DNA of 64,000 nucleotides from Adiantum capillus-veneris (lineage: Eukaryota; Streptophyta; Polypodiopsida; Polypodiales; Pteridaceae). A program made the translations under genes and the position numbers. The notes under the pieces were generated by a model. It ran no database searches, was not told the DNA's origin, and was given only the letters and a program-made list of their open reading frames with translations. Below, piece by piece: positions 34,301 through 47,177 of this stretch. The stretch's first letter is position 1. Each line of letters begins with the position of its first letter. Where the stretch lies: assembly GCA_014529385.2 (NCBI GenBank), contig CM043971.1:33499709-33563708 (forward strand), given 5' to 3'.

Positions 34301-37300
34301 CTCTTATGGTATTAAAGCAAGGCTTAAAAGCTTCTTCTCCAATTTGCGTGGAATAAAGCAGGTCCAAAAAGCAGCACCAAATCTGCAAGCAAAAAGCGCC
34401 GTAATTCGCAAGCGTCCGTACAGGGCCTGCCACGTCATCCTACCACATCAGCCTGCCATGTCAGTTTTTCGCAAGCTGCAGCCACGCCAGCAATTCCAGC
34501 CCACCATGTCGGGACTAGGGGAGGTGTGTGTGTGTGCACTGGGCAGCCACGTCACAGTTTGTGACACATACCCCCCCCCCCCCCCCCCCCCTTGAAAGCA
34601 TTGTAATCTCCCTCAATTACGCCTACAAAACAAACAAAGGCCATAAACTGCCTTAGCAGACACTGACTGTTAGTACCGACGCACTAGGAACACACATCTA
34701 GCACATGTACCAATCGACGGTCACATCACACGACATCACAGGACATCACATGAGAATTCACATTTAACATTCATTCCGATCTTAGACCATGTTTTATCGG
34801 CAATGCAATTAGCAATCGCACCTAGATCCACTCAGGACCTCAAAGATGCCCGATTCACTAACCCCTATTGCAACCATGTCTATTCGAGATCATTCAGACC
34901 AAAATGCTGCAGTCATTTCGTCTATCAGTTCCTGCACTTAAAAACAAGTCAAGAACAAATCAGTTTCATATTCAGGGATTCCATTTCATGAAGTCATATA
35001 GCACAATACTATCAGCTCTCAGTATCCCTGAAGCTCAAAGAGACATCAGTGACTCTAGTATTCTAAAAATCAAGGCATTTGTTGACAAAGGAGCGGAGTA
35101 ACTCCCCTCTTGTGCAACCCACTGCACCAGATCTCCGGCCAAGCTAAATTCGGGGTTCCATTTGGAGTAGACTATGCTAAACCAAAAGCTTCAAGGTAAA
35201 GGTTCACAAGCTGAGGAGTATCTGCTAGGTCCTCCTCCTCCATCCACTTCGCATCCAATGCAGGATAGATCTTGAATTTAACCAAGAACCGCCTTTTTAC
35301 TTTACCCTTATTCTTTCTGTCCTTATGTGTCAAAATCTGTTCAGGAACAAGGATCTCGTTTTCTTTCACTTCGGGTTGCTCATCAGGCTCCCCGTCTTCA
35401 GGCACATCACCTTTAAAAGGTTTCAAAAGACTCACATGAAGTGCATTGTGAATCCTCCTAGTGTGAGCAGTTTCAATAGGAGGGAGACATCGTTGATCTT
35501 TTTGGAGATCTGGAAAGCTCCGTAGTATCTCATACTAAGCTTTGGAAAAAGCTTCTCCTTTCCCTTCTTTCTCAGGCGTGCCTTCTCAAAACGTAAGAGC
35601 ACCCAATTATCCTCCTTCAATTTCAAATCGCGACAATGGCGATCCGCTGCCTTTTTCCGTCTTTCCTGAGATTTCTGCAAAGCCTCGCGGACCTTGGCAA
35701 AAGTCGTGTCTAAGTCGCACGTGTACTCATCAGCTTCAAAAAATCTTATTTTTCGTGCTTAGGAAGGGTGGACCCTTCAGAGCACCTTCAATAATCTCAA
35801 ATGGCGCCTTCCCAGTCGAAGAGTGTATCGTGTTGTTGTAGGCAAATTCCACCAAAGGTAGATACTTTTCCCATTGAGTCTTCTGATCCGAGATATAAGA
35901 CTTCAATAAATCTAAAACCATTGAATTGGCAATCTCAGATTGCCCGTCAGTCTGCGCGTGGAAAGATAACGAGAACTGCAACCGCGTGCCAATGTTCTCC
36001 CAAATTGCCTTCCAAAACAAACTCGTAAATCTAGGGTCCCTGTCGGAGACAATCGTCTCGGGCATGCCATGTAATCTAAAAATCTGGGCCACAAACAGTC
36101 TTGCTAAGTGATCCGGCTTGATTGTCTTCTTCACTGGAATTAAATGAGCCTGCTTGCTAAATCTGTCAATAACAGTCCAGATACCATCGTGACCACTCTG
36201 TGTTCTTGGGAGATCAAAAATGAAATCCATCGCAATACTTTCCCATGGGCGGTTGGGTATGGACAAAGGCTATAACAATCCCTGTGTTGTATGCCTGTCA
36301 AACTTAACCTTCTGGCATATCAAGCAACTACGCACAAACTCGTCCACGTCCTTCTTGAGTCTCGGCCAAAAGAAGTCTCTCTCTACCCCTTTCATGGTGG
36401 TAGCAATGCCGCGGTGACCCGTAAACGGTGGACAATGGCATTCAGTCATAACCTTTTCCCTCAACGGCTGTGTAATGCACAACATGGTTTTTCTCATCAA
36501 GTAGCCATCCCGAATGAAATATCCCGTTACTATCTCCCCATCCCGTATCCGTGTGAAAACGTCTGCAAAATCTATATCTGTGGCATACTAATTGACCATG
36601 TCCTCGAAGCTCCTATGGTCAATCGCGGAAATAGCAAGAACCAACGGCTTCCGAGACAAAGCATCTGCCACCAAATTCTTTTGTCCCTGCACATGGACAA
36701 TCTGGCAGTGAAATTGTGACAAGATGTTCGCCCACCGTATCTGCTTTTCCAATAGCTGCTTTTGTGACAAGAAGTAGCGTAAACTCTAATGGTTTGTACA
36801 GATAGTAAAGTCCACTCCGAGTAGGTAGTGCCGCCACCCAGTAAGAGCATGGATAACTGCCAAAAGCTCTTTCTCATAAATCTGTGCTGTCAGTTTCGGC
36901 CTTGAGAACAATCGGCTCTTGTAAGCAATGACATGGCCTTCTTCCATTAAGACCGCACCCAGACTACGACCACAAGCATCACAATATACGTCTAATGACT
37001 TTTTCGCAAGTCCGGCAAAGTCAAAACTAGTCCCATAGTCAATTTCTCTTTCAATGTCTGAAAGGCAAGTCACCTCTGTGGGTCCCCACGAGAAAGGGAC
37101 TCCTTTCTATGTCAAGATATGCAAAGGGGAAGCAACCTCTACAAACTTCCTACTGAACCGCCTGTAGTACGAACAGAATCATAAGAAGCTTCTAACTTCA
37201 TGGACATTCTTCAAATCGGGCCAATCACGGATAGTCTCTATCTTGGCCGGATCCATCTGCACTCCACTTGCTGACTCAATGTTTCCTAAAAAGTGCATCT

Positions 37301-40300
37301 TTGGGAGGAAAAATTCACTTTTCTTCCCACTAATCACCAACTTGTGATCTCGTAATGCCTGAAAGACTTGAAGCAGATGATCTCTATGTTCTGCCTCATC
37401 CATGGAGAAAACAATGATGTCGTCAAAGAAAGTGCCAACGAATAGTCTGTACTCTCTAAAAATCTTGTCCATCATCCGGTTAAATGTCGCGGGAGCATTG
37501 GTTAAGCCAAACGGCATCACCAAAAACTCAAATAACCCAACAATCGTTCAAAAGGCTGTCTTGTAAACCTCTCCAGGCGCGATTCGGATCTGATGATATC
37601 CACTCTTCAAATCAATCCTGCTAAAACACAAGGATCCCTGTAATCTGTCGAGTATATCATCAATCCTAGGAATCGGAAATCTGTTCTTGATGGTGATTTT
37701 GTTGACAGCTCTATAATCGATGCACATCTCCAAGATCCGTCTTTCTTCAAAACCAACAACACTGGAGAGCAGTACGTGAAGTACTAGGCTGGACAAGACC
37801 CTTTTCCAAGAGGTCTTTCACTTGGTTCATAATCTCTTCGTTCTGCGCTTGGCTCACACAGTAAGGTGGCCGGTTCGGTGGTGTGCTTCCAAGTATCAGA
37901 TCAATAGTATGATCTTCAGGACGAGCAGGTGGTAACCCGCCTGGCAGGCCCTCTGAGAAGCAATCGGCATGAGAGTGGAGAAAATCTTGGCGTTCTTTAT
38001 CAAGTTCAAACATATTGGACCTATCCTCATCACTCAACTCTTTCAAAAAGATCGAGTAAACAGGCAGACTGGATTTCATTAATTTAGAAATGGCCGAAGC
38101 TGTACAATAGGGACAAACTCGCCCTTAAGTTTTATATCGAGTACAATGGTTCTGCCCTTCTCTGTTGTCAATGTCGCTTTCCTCGCCCGATAGTCGACCA
38201 CGGCGTTGTTCTTGTGGTACTAGTGAGTTCCCAAGAGAACATCACAACCTTCCAAAGGCATTATGTAAAAGTCCTCGTGCCCCAAATACCCCTGACAGTG
38301 CAACCGAAGTTTGCCAATGACAGGTGTAATGGCTACGTCCCTGCTGAGTGCCGCTATAACTCCCTCCGCAAGTGGTCATATCCGATCGGGAGTGATCTCA
38401 AGCTGCGCCGCCAATTCCGGTGAAATGAAGTTGGCCTTGGCTCCTCCATCGAAGAAGATGGTAGGTCAAACTGCCAGAGTGAACAGCAAAAGCCCGTTTC
38501 GCATGACTCATCAACTCTTGAATGGAAGTTGACTTTTGTTCCAAGCAGTGATCTCGGATCTCTGTAGGAAGACCCAAGGTAAACCGCTCAATCTGCTCCT
38601 TGAACAAGATCTTCTTAAATGAAGAGGCGGGTAGAAAAGAGCTCAAGAATCTCTCGCAATAAGCGTCCACTGTATCCTTCTTGGTCATCCGAAGATGGTT
38701 CCAAGCCGTTCGTATATCGCGTTTATACTCTCGAGTCAGCCTAGAAGAAATAAAAAGCCTCTTGAATTTCAGCCATTTAACTGGCGCAGTCTTGTTTAAT
38801 AGAAGTATGGACCACCAAGTTCGAGCATTCCCCTTAGAGTAAGAGGCAGCTCTCCGAATCTTAGAGTGCTCTGAGTAACGCCCTCCCGTGAAAGCAATGT
38901 CAAATTGCTGTACAAAGACAAAGCCTTCAAAGCATCTCTATAACCAGAAAACGTGTCAAATTTAATTGATTGTCCACCTTCCTTAAACTCTCGGACTTTC
39001 TTGCTTTTGTCTTCCAGAAAGTCATACTAGTTGGCTTTGTAAAAATTCTTCTTCTTTGCATAAAAGTTGCTATCATCAGAGTCCGAACTGTCTGTAGACG
39101 AGTCCTCTGTAGAACTGCCAATCACGGGGTAGCAGGGCTACAGTGTCACTTCACAGGACAGACAGTTGGTTACAGTTGGTTTGGTTCACACTGGACGGAC
39201 CCTTTGGACTGCGGAGTGACACGTGGCAGGGTACCGACGCTGGTCTAGTGGACATCGTGGCCAGGTCACCACCACCACTCAGTTTGGAGATAGACTTAGC
39301 TGACTGGACATTTATGAGCCGTTGGTGGCTCTTTATGATTGTACATGTGAGTAGTAGCTGTTGGGTGAGGATCATCTTCTTCTTTTACATCTAGTCCAGC
39401 ATCGTCGTGGAGAGTGGAGAGTCTATACACAGAGGACTTATTCACCCTCCCTGCACATATGAGCCTCGACACCCCATTGTACCTGAGAGTCCTGGGCTGG
39501 AGCTGAGTGTGCTGCCACGCCAGAGTCTGTATCAGTTTTTTGAGATAGTCGAGTCATTTGTTGTGGTCTGCAGTTGTTGTTGTGTCTCTATGAGCTCAGT
39601 TGTTGTCTATTGTTTCCTGTTTTCAGTTTGTTTTGAGTGAGATTGTCATGCACATTGCACTGAGGAGCACCCACTGTAGAGAGCACGACACACTATCTAC
39701 GCTACAGGTGATCTCATTTTGGCGATCACGGTGGGACCTCAACTGAAGTCTCACTCTCTGTGAGGTGCAAATCTTGAAGCTAGTTGGGTTTATATAGCTT
39801 CGCCTACGTCGCTTGGCATTGTGTAGTGGTCTGGTCCTCTCTCGCCCTGGTCCATCTCGTATGGTCCTATCTCGCCCTTGTCCAATTGGTCTGGTCTCTT
39901 TAGCCTGGTCCAATCAGTCCTCGTCCCTGGTCTAGACCCTCCTCGTCCCTGGTCCAGCCTGGGTGTAGTAGAGTCTAAACCTGTCTTCAACCAGTTACAG
40001 GTTTTCTTGCCCAAAGCTAGCTTGGATTGGTGGTCACTGCATGACACATACAAGGCGGTCAGTCGAGCGTCAAAGCGCACTATTGAGCCCTCTAATGTAC
40101 AACAAAAGATGACCCTTAGTACCTAGTAGAAGTCCATCAACCTCATCACCCATACCTCCACATACGACATCACCCATTCCTCCATCCGGTTCCACATCTT
40201 CCAGATCACCTTCTCCAGTAAAGCTCTCTCCTATTCTGCTACAACAGGTTATTGAGCAACAGGCTCAACAAGGGGCCATGGAGCCGTTGGCTAGCGTTTT

Positions 40301-43210
40301 AGCAAAGTTAAACATCAAGTTTCCTACATTCAAAGGACTCTCTTCAGAAGATGCTGACGACCATGCAAGGAGGTTTGTATCTCTCTGTAGGGGTCATGGT
40401 CTTAACAGGGAAGATGCTTATTTGGTACTCTTTCCATCCACCTTGGATGGCTTAGCAGACAAATGGTACAGTTAGTTTGCAGAGAACCATTTTGCAACTT
40501 GGGCAGCCTTAAGACAACAGTTTTGTGCAGCTTTCAGGCAAGGTGACTACTAGGAGAAGGTGTTGGATGAGTTGGCCAACATGGTGCTCCAACCAGAGGA
40601 GACTTTTGCAGAGCTTATGACTAAAACCAAGTCTCTGGTTGCCAAGCTTCCCCAGCAACCCGGTGAATTCATGGTTAAGAAGTGGGTGGAGAAGGCGCTT
40701 CCCAAAACTTCTCAGCAAAAACTCCGAGAGAGTCTCCGACCCGACGCCACTCTGGAGGAGTTCATTGTAGCTGCTACTAGGATAGAGGGGGCTAGGAAGC
40801 TGTTCAACAACTCCCCTCACATAGAGACCCCCTCTGAGTTTTCGGAAAGTCCTACTGATCCATTAACTTCTTTACGCAGGGAATTGGAAGCCCTAAAGTT
40901 ACAACGAGCTCTTCAAGAGGAGAGGTCCTTCTCTCTTAGACAGGAGAAGCCTCCACATCACGAGGCATTGGAACAGATCAAGCACTAGAAGAGCTCAAGG
41001 ATCAGCAAGAGACTAAGGCTACGGTTTGGTGTAGCTCATGCCGCTCTCCAGGACACCCTCCACAGGAATGCCCCCTTCGGGTTTATTGCCACTTCTGCGA
41101 AAAGTTTGGGCATGAGGACAAGGACTGCCACTACCTCAAGGGATTGCGACAAATACAGCAAAATCTTGGTCCTTCTCTTCAACAAGGGCTAGCACCTGCA
41201 TCCAACATGGTTTCTCCCTGTGGCCATCCACACCATATGCCACCTTTGCTAACAGCCCCTCCTATGTAAGGTATGCAGAGCACTTTTCCCACTCAGAGCT
41301 TTTATCATACCCATGCTCCCTCATCACCTCAAAGCTTCTATGCCTCCACCTCCAACTCAATGAACCAGGAGCAAGGACCACCTCGCCCTTCGACTCGCCC
41401 TTTGAATCGGCCCATTTTGTGCTACAGATGCGGGGAATATGGGCATTACCAAAGCAAATGCTCCTTGCCAGAAGGGTCCCCTCCCTGTCGTCATTGCCCC
41501 AAAACAAAGGATCACTACAGTAAGGATTGCCCTAAAATTCGTGCATCCACGGCTTCGAACCCAAGTCAAGGCCAAAATGAGTTTGCCTTTCCCAAGCTCA
41601 ATTTGATAGCAGTTAGCACCATTTCTCAGCCGCCCCCTTCTACCCACGCGGTTACCCCTAAAAATAAGCCGCCGCTCTTGGCCGAGGAGCCATCGAGCGT
41701 CCTCACCCGGGCCCAGAGAGCCGCTCTCGATCTTAGCATTCCAGCAAGTTCAACTCCCCGACACATTCTCACACCAGTGGATACCTTGCCTGTAGCTGTT
41801 AACAAGCCATCCCCCAATGCCATGAAAGAATCCAAATCTTTGCTCTCCGATATTGATGAAGCTTTCTTGGAAGCAATTTCCGATCTACAAAAGATCAAGG
41901 TACCCGAGAAACCACTAGTAGAACAGGAAAAGCTCACAGCAAAGACAGTCTTGAAGAACACCTTCCAACAAGTGTCCCTCTATGACATGCTGCGACTAGA
42001 TGCGAATTTTAGAAGTGACACCCTTGCTGTTATTCAGTCACTTTACCCAGGAGTAAGTCCTAGTGGCAGGCACCTCCAAGTGCGACCATCAGAGTCCTAT
42101 ATGATATCCAATCCCGCTGCTCCACTCAACCTGATTATAGAAGCCCTCGCTTGACAGTGTCCGTTTTGGGTCGGCAATTCTTAGGAGTGATAGTGGATGG
42201 TGGATCTGGCATCAACCTGATGCCCGAGTTCACCATGTTAGCTCTAGGTCTATAGCCTACTCGCCCTGCTCCCTTCACAGTTACATTGGCTGACCAGCAG
42301 ACAGTCTACCCAGTGGGCATAGTGCACAATGTGCCTCTGCAGGTACAAGACTTTACTTTTAACTTGGATTTTGTTGTGGTTCGTCTTCCCCAGGTTGAGG
42401 GCGGATTTCCCTTGCTCATTGGAAGACCATGGCTGCGACACACTAAAGCACTTCATGATCGGGGAAACGATGCAATGTGGATACATACTTCTGGCTCCCC
42501 GATGCAACCCATTCTCTTAGAAGGAGGTATGGATCCCGTGGTGCAGCAAGTTTCTTTGTTAATGAAAACCAACCCTGAACAAGAACATCCTACTACACCT
42601 AAAGGGTCAGACGAAGATCTGCTGGAGTGGTTAGAAGCTACCAAATCTATGTTGTGCTATGGAGTCTCTATTCACTCCTTGCCTAAGGTACACCCTCTTC
42701 CAATGTTTCCATAGTAACTAAACCCAATGAGCCACCTGAGCCAGCTCAAAGGTTGAAGGTCATAGAAGTTACTCCGGATGCGCCCTTGGTGGAAGTCTTT
42801 GAATTTGGTGAGCCTATGGAGGATCATAGAAGCGCACAAAATCTGCCTCGACAGGAGTTCACCCACCTCAAAATCAGCCCATTGGTGTCTGCTTCTCCCA
42901 GAACAAAGCTCCCTTCACAGAGCTCGTCTTGCCTGATGAATTCAATTCTCATGATAGTTGTCTTGTTCATGGTGGCTGCGCTCTGTAGCATCTCCTCTTT
43001 CAACCAGTGGACCATGGACTTTATCTACAGCCCTAGTCCCCCTCACACCTCCTCGCCCTTAGTCCCCCCCCCCACACTCTCGCCCCTACCCACCCCCTCC
43101 CTTGCCCTAGTCCTACCCACCCCCTCCCTTCCCCTCGCCTCTAACTAGCCCCCCCTCGCCCCTACCCACCCCCTTCCACCACTCGCCCCTATCTAGCCCT
43201 CCCCACCCCT

Positions 43211-43283
<73 letters not shown>

Positions 43284-46200
43284 CATGATCAGCTGGCTCT
43301 CAAGCATTCACTTGGTTGCCATCCTGTTGCTGTGAAGGCTTTTTCCTTCTGCCATGGAGCTTAACCCTATTTGCGGTGTTACTCCGGCTTATGGTCATCC
43401 CTCTTTTCGAGAAGAGTGTTGTTGCAAAAAGTGTGGCAAGGGTCATCTGCAACTGCAAGCATGGACCAGGTCATTTTCCTATCACTATGGTTAGGGAAGA
43501 TAAAGATGCGTTGGAATCAAATTGAGCTTATCTCTTTGCTGTAGAGCCTCATTTTTTTGCCAATTGGGATTCTTAGGCTATGCAATCATACATACTGGGT
43601 TCCTACCTAGTTAGAGGCTTAAGGCGATTGCAAGCAGTGCAGTGTTTTTAACTCCACTTTTGAGGTATGTAAGGTCATGGGCCTAACACCTGCTTCAAGA
43701 AAGATGTACGGATGCAGTACCTAGTGGTTTTCCTTCACAGTTTTTTCAATATTCCTCTCACCGAGACGGTGAGCGGTCTTGTGGCGGGCAACCTGTAGCA
43801 GGGCTACAGTGTCACTTCACAGGACAGACAGTTGGACAGTTGGTCTGGTTCACACTGGACGGACCCTCTGGGCTGGGGGGTGACACGTGGCAGGGTACCG
43901 ACGGTGGTCTATTCGACATCGTGGCCAGGTCACCACCACCACTCAGTTTGGAGATAGACTTAGCTGACTGGACATTTATGAGCCGTTGGTGGCTCTTTAT
44001 GATTGTACATGTGAGTAGTAGCTGTTGGGTGAGGATCATCATCTTCTTTTACATCTGGTCAAGCATCGTCGTGGAGAGTGGAGAGTCTATACACAGAGGA
44101 CTTATTCACCCTCCCTGCACATATGAGCCTCGACACCCCATTGTACCTGAGAGTCCTGGGCTGGAGCTGAGTGTGCTGCCACGCCAGAGTCTGTATCAGT
44201 TCTTTGAGATAGTCGAGTCATTTGTTGTGGTCTACTGTTGCTGTTGTGTCTCTGTGAACTCAGTTGTTGTCTATTGTTTCCTGTTTTCAGTCTGTTTTGA
44301 GTGAGATTGTCACGCGCGTTGCACTGAGGAGCATGCACTGTAGAGAGCACGACACACTATCTGCGCTACAGGTGCTCTCACACGGGGCGAGATTTAGGCT
44401 TCTTTGCCTTTTTCTTGCCCTTTCCAAAGCATTGCTTTTTGCTTCGCTTTTTGCTTTTTCTGTCTTCTTCGCTCGAGTCAAATGAGCTAGAAGAGCTGTC
44501 AGAAGAAGAAGATGAAGAACTGGGTACTCGTTCAAATCGAACACACTTCTTCTGGTTTCTTGCCTTTTCAATATAGACTGACGACCCAAATAACCCGGGA
44601 AGTCGGTGCCTTTCTTCTGCTTTTTGTCGTGCTTTTTAGCTTTGTTTTGCGCGTCAAAAAGCTGAGCAATTCGTGCATCAACCACCTCTTCTAATTCTTT
44701 CTTTGTATACTTCTTGGGAGTAGGAGGTTTCTTGAGAGCAGGTTTTCGGGTGGTTTTGTGGTCTTCTGCCACTGCGTGTGCACCTCCTTAAAAGAAGTCT
44801 TGCTCATATATTTTGCCAATTTCGGGTCCTTGGCAAAATTGAGCATCATCTTTGTTGCATCGCCGATCAATTGTCTACGCTCCATCTTTTGATGCTCCGC
44901 CTAAGTAGGCCGAGGCGGGCCATACTCCTCGCGTGAATCTTCGTTGTGATCCCTTCCCGCATCTCGGGATGCAGAGGGAGTCGACTGATCTTTGCCTGAA
45001 GCCATAAGTGCCGCGGAAAAAAAAGGGATATGATTTCCCGTAGAAGAGAAATCGGCCGTGCTCTGATACCAATGTAAAAGACTTGGACCCTCCAAGTCGA
45101 GAATCTACCACGACACCACAAATAATCACTTCAAACAGTTCACAGTTCACAATTGATTCGACACTGGCCCGGCGGAGTTCCGTGCCTAGAGATATTGGCC
45201 CCAAAGATTGGCGCCACTTTCGGTATTTCTTTTTGTATTAATCTGTGTTCAAACTACAAGAGTGCGGGCAAGCGCTCACACTCAAACTCTGCGTCCAGAT
45301 GCTCTAAGTTGTGAGAGGCCAACCCGCGTATTTAAAGGTTACAAAGGGATGCTAAAAGCAGAGCCCAAAAGCTGAAAATCAAAAGCCCCAAAAGCTTCAA
45401 AAACTGTCCATAAAAAGCTGCCCCTAAAATAAAGCAACTTTTAATTTTCCCTTTCAAGCCCCTCTTATGGTATTAAAGCAAGGCTTAAAAGCTTCTTCTC
45501 CAATTTGCGTGGAATAAAGCAGGTCCAAAAAGCAGCGCCAAATCTGCCCGCAAAAAGCGCCGTAATTCGCGGGCGTGCATACAGGGTCTACCACGTCATC
45601 CTGCCACGTCAGTTTTCCGCAAGCTGCAGCCACGTCAGCAATTCCAGCCCACCATGCCGGGACTAGGGGATGTGTGTGTGTGCACTGGGCAGCCGCGTCC
45701 ACAGTTTGTGACAATTTCTGCAAGCTCCACGAGTGTCGCACGAGACAAGGCAACATTCTCACCCAGTGGAGCCCGCTGAGGCTCAAGGGTAGGTTCCAAA
45801 TGTGACCCAACAGGACAGGGAGTATTCGCATGTTGTGGAGTCACTTGAGGCTCCAAAGCAAACTTTTTTTGTCCATGAGCAAGTGGCTAGGACGCCACTT
45901 CCTCAGGCTATTCGAGTTCAGCCAGCCACCTATGAGTGTCCAAGTGTTGGTCTAAATGGACATGGAACAACTTTCTAGGCATGCAAATGTGGTTGGCGGA
46001 CACATGGATAAGGGACTTTGCATGGGAAGTCTGTGTGGCCGAGAAAACCCGGACCTCTAGAGGGAGGGAGAATTTTCTTTTAGGGTATTTTTGAAGGGCA
46101 AAAACAAGCTGAAAGAAGGGATAGTGGGGAGGTTTTCTTTCTTGCAGGATGAGGAACGAAGGAGCTTGGGGAAGAGGGGAAGTGGTATCCCTCTCTTGCT

Positions 46201-47125
46201 CTCTCTCTCGAATATTATCTTAGGCTCGAGGCTTGTGGAGAGCTTGGGGAGAAACTTGTGAAGTGCTTTGAAGGTGGAGGAGGGAGGGAGGGAGGGAGGG
46301 AGGGATTTGGTTTGAAGATCTCTCTCATTTCACAACATTTTGAAGAAGTTTGGGTTAAAGAAAATGATGTCAACAACAAGCTCGACATGGGGGAGGAAAT
46401 TTTTTTCTCTTGCTCGGGCTAGCCTATTTCAAATCTTTGCATGGGGGGGTGTTCGCCTTCACTTGCGGGGGATTTTTTCTCTTGCTCGGGCTAGCCTATT
46501 TCAAATCTTTGCATCGGGGGGTGTTCGCCTTCACTTGCGGGGGATTTCATCATCATTTTTGTAGCGTTTTACAAAGCCAAAGAGGACCATTGTGCTTATC
46601 TATCTGGGGTTTGTGCTTGGCAATGGGGATTGGTTCCTAAAGGGGTTCAGCTTGCCAATCGGGTTGGCTCATGATTTCTGATTTCAGTTTTCAAATCAAG
46701 GTATACACCGATAAAGGCGTGTGCAATCGAGTTGTAATTGGGATATCAAGAATCAATAATTGGAAGTTTCTGCTCATTGCAAGTCTATTTTCTGTGTCGA
46801 TTTCTTGTTTCTCTTGCTAGTAGCCTCATTACGTAAAGGTGGTCTAGCATTTACACCAAGGCAACGATCCTCTCGCAAGCACACCACAACAACCCCCAGT
46901 ATACAATGTTTGCATTCCCTACACCCAAGGTGCACGGTCCTTTGTGCAATGGCAGGTCCTGCAATTCCCTACGTGAGAGAAGTGCCTTGGGAATAATGCT
47001 AAAGCACACACTCAAGAACAAGGGGGAAAAAATCTCAAGGCGTAAAGGATTAGTGCAAAATAAGACTCTGATACCAAGGTTGGTCATTGTGGCCTTTTGA
47101 AGACGTTAATATAACATTTCATTTC

Positions 47126-47177
<52 letters not shown>

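Larger units (their letters stand above)
39128..44380 (+). mobile_element. Element I: gag-protease-only LTR element nested in H
   Basis: LTRs at 39128-39706 and 43794-44370 (TGTAGC...GCTACA; the first T of the left LTR is G), with CACGG on both sides (39123-39127 and 44381-44385). The interior carries gag with four zinc knuckles and a retropepsin, but no RT, RNase H or integrase; C-rich sequence replaces pol. Ten extra bases (GGTGCTCTCA, 44371-44380) lie between the 3' LTR and the target duplication and match the bases just after the 5' LTR (GGTGATCTCA). Non-autonomous. Confidence 0.88.
33913..45713 (-). mobile_element. Element H: Ty3/gypsy chromovirus, split by element I
   Basis: LTRs at 45073-45713 (5') and 33913-34566 (3'), target duplications ATTTC (33908-33912 and 45714-45718), initiator-Met tRNA primer site GCTCTGATACCA (45060-45071 on the plus strand), and a G-rich polypurine tract just inside the 3' LTR (34567-34591). 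Minus-strand order: gag (45020-44390 and 39127-38400), protease, RT, RNase H, integrase and chromodomain (ends 35172). 11.8 kb as found, about 6.5 kb without element I. Coding frames are broken. It sits in the 21.5-kb TFB1 intron in the gene's orientation. Confidence 0.92.

Noticed and set aside
34592-34800. Possible gene for the region with 'CATCACACGACATC' units
   Set aside because: It is the conserved spacer before the polypurine tract of F/H-family elements, repeated at 10800-10990 and 63780-64000.
43113-43307. Poly-glycine frame on the minus strand
   Set aside because: Produced by the C71 homopolymer.
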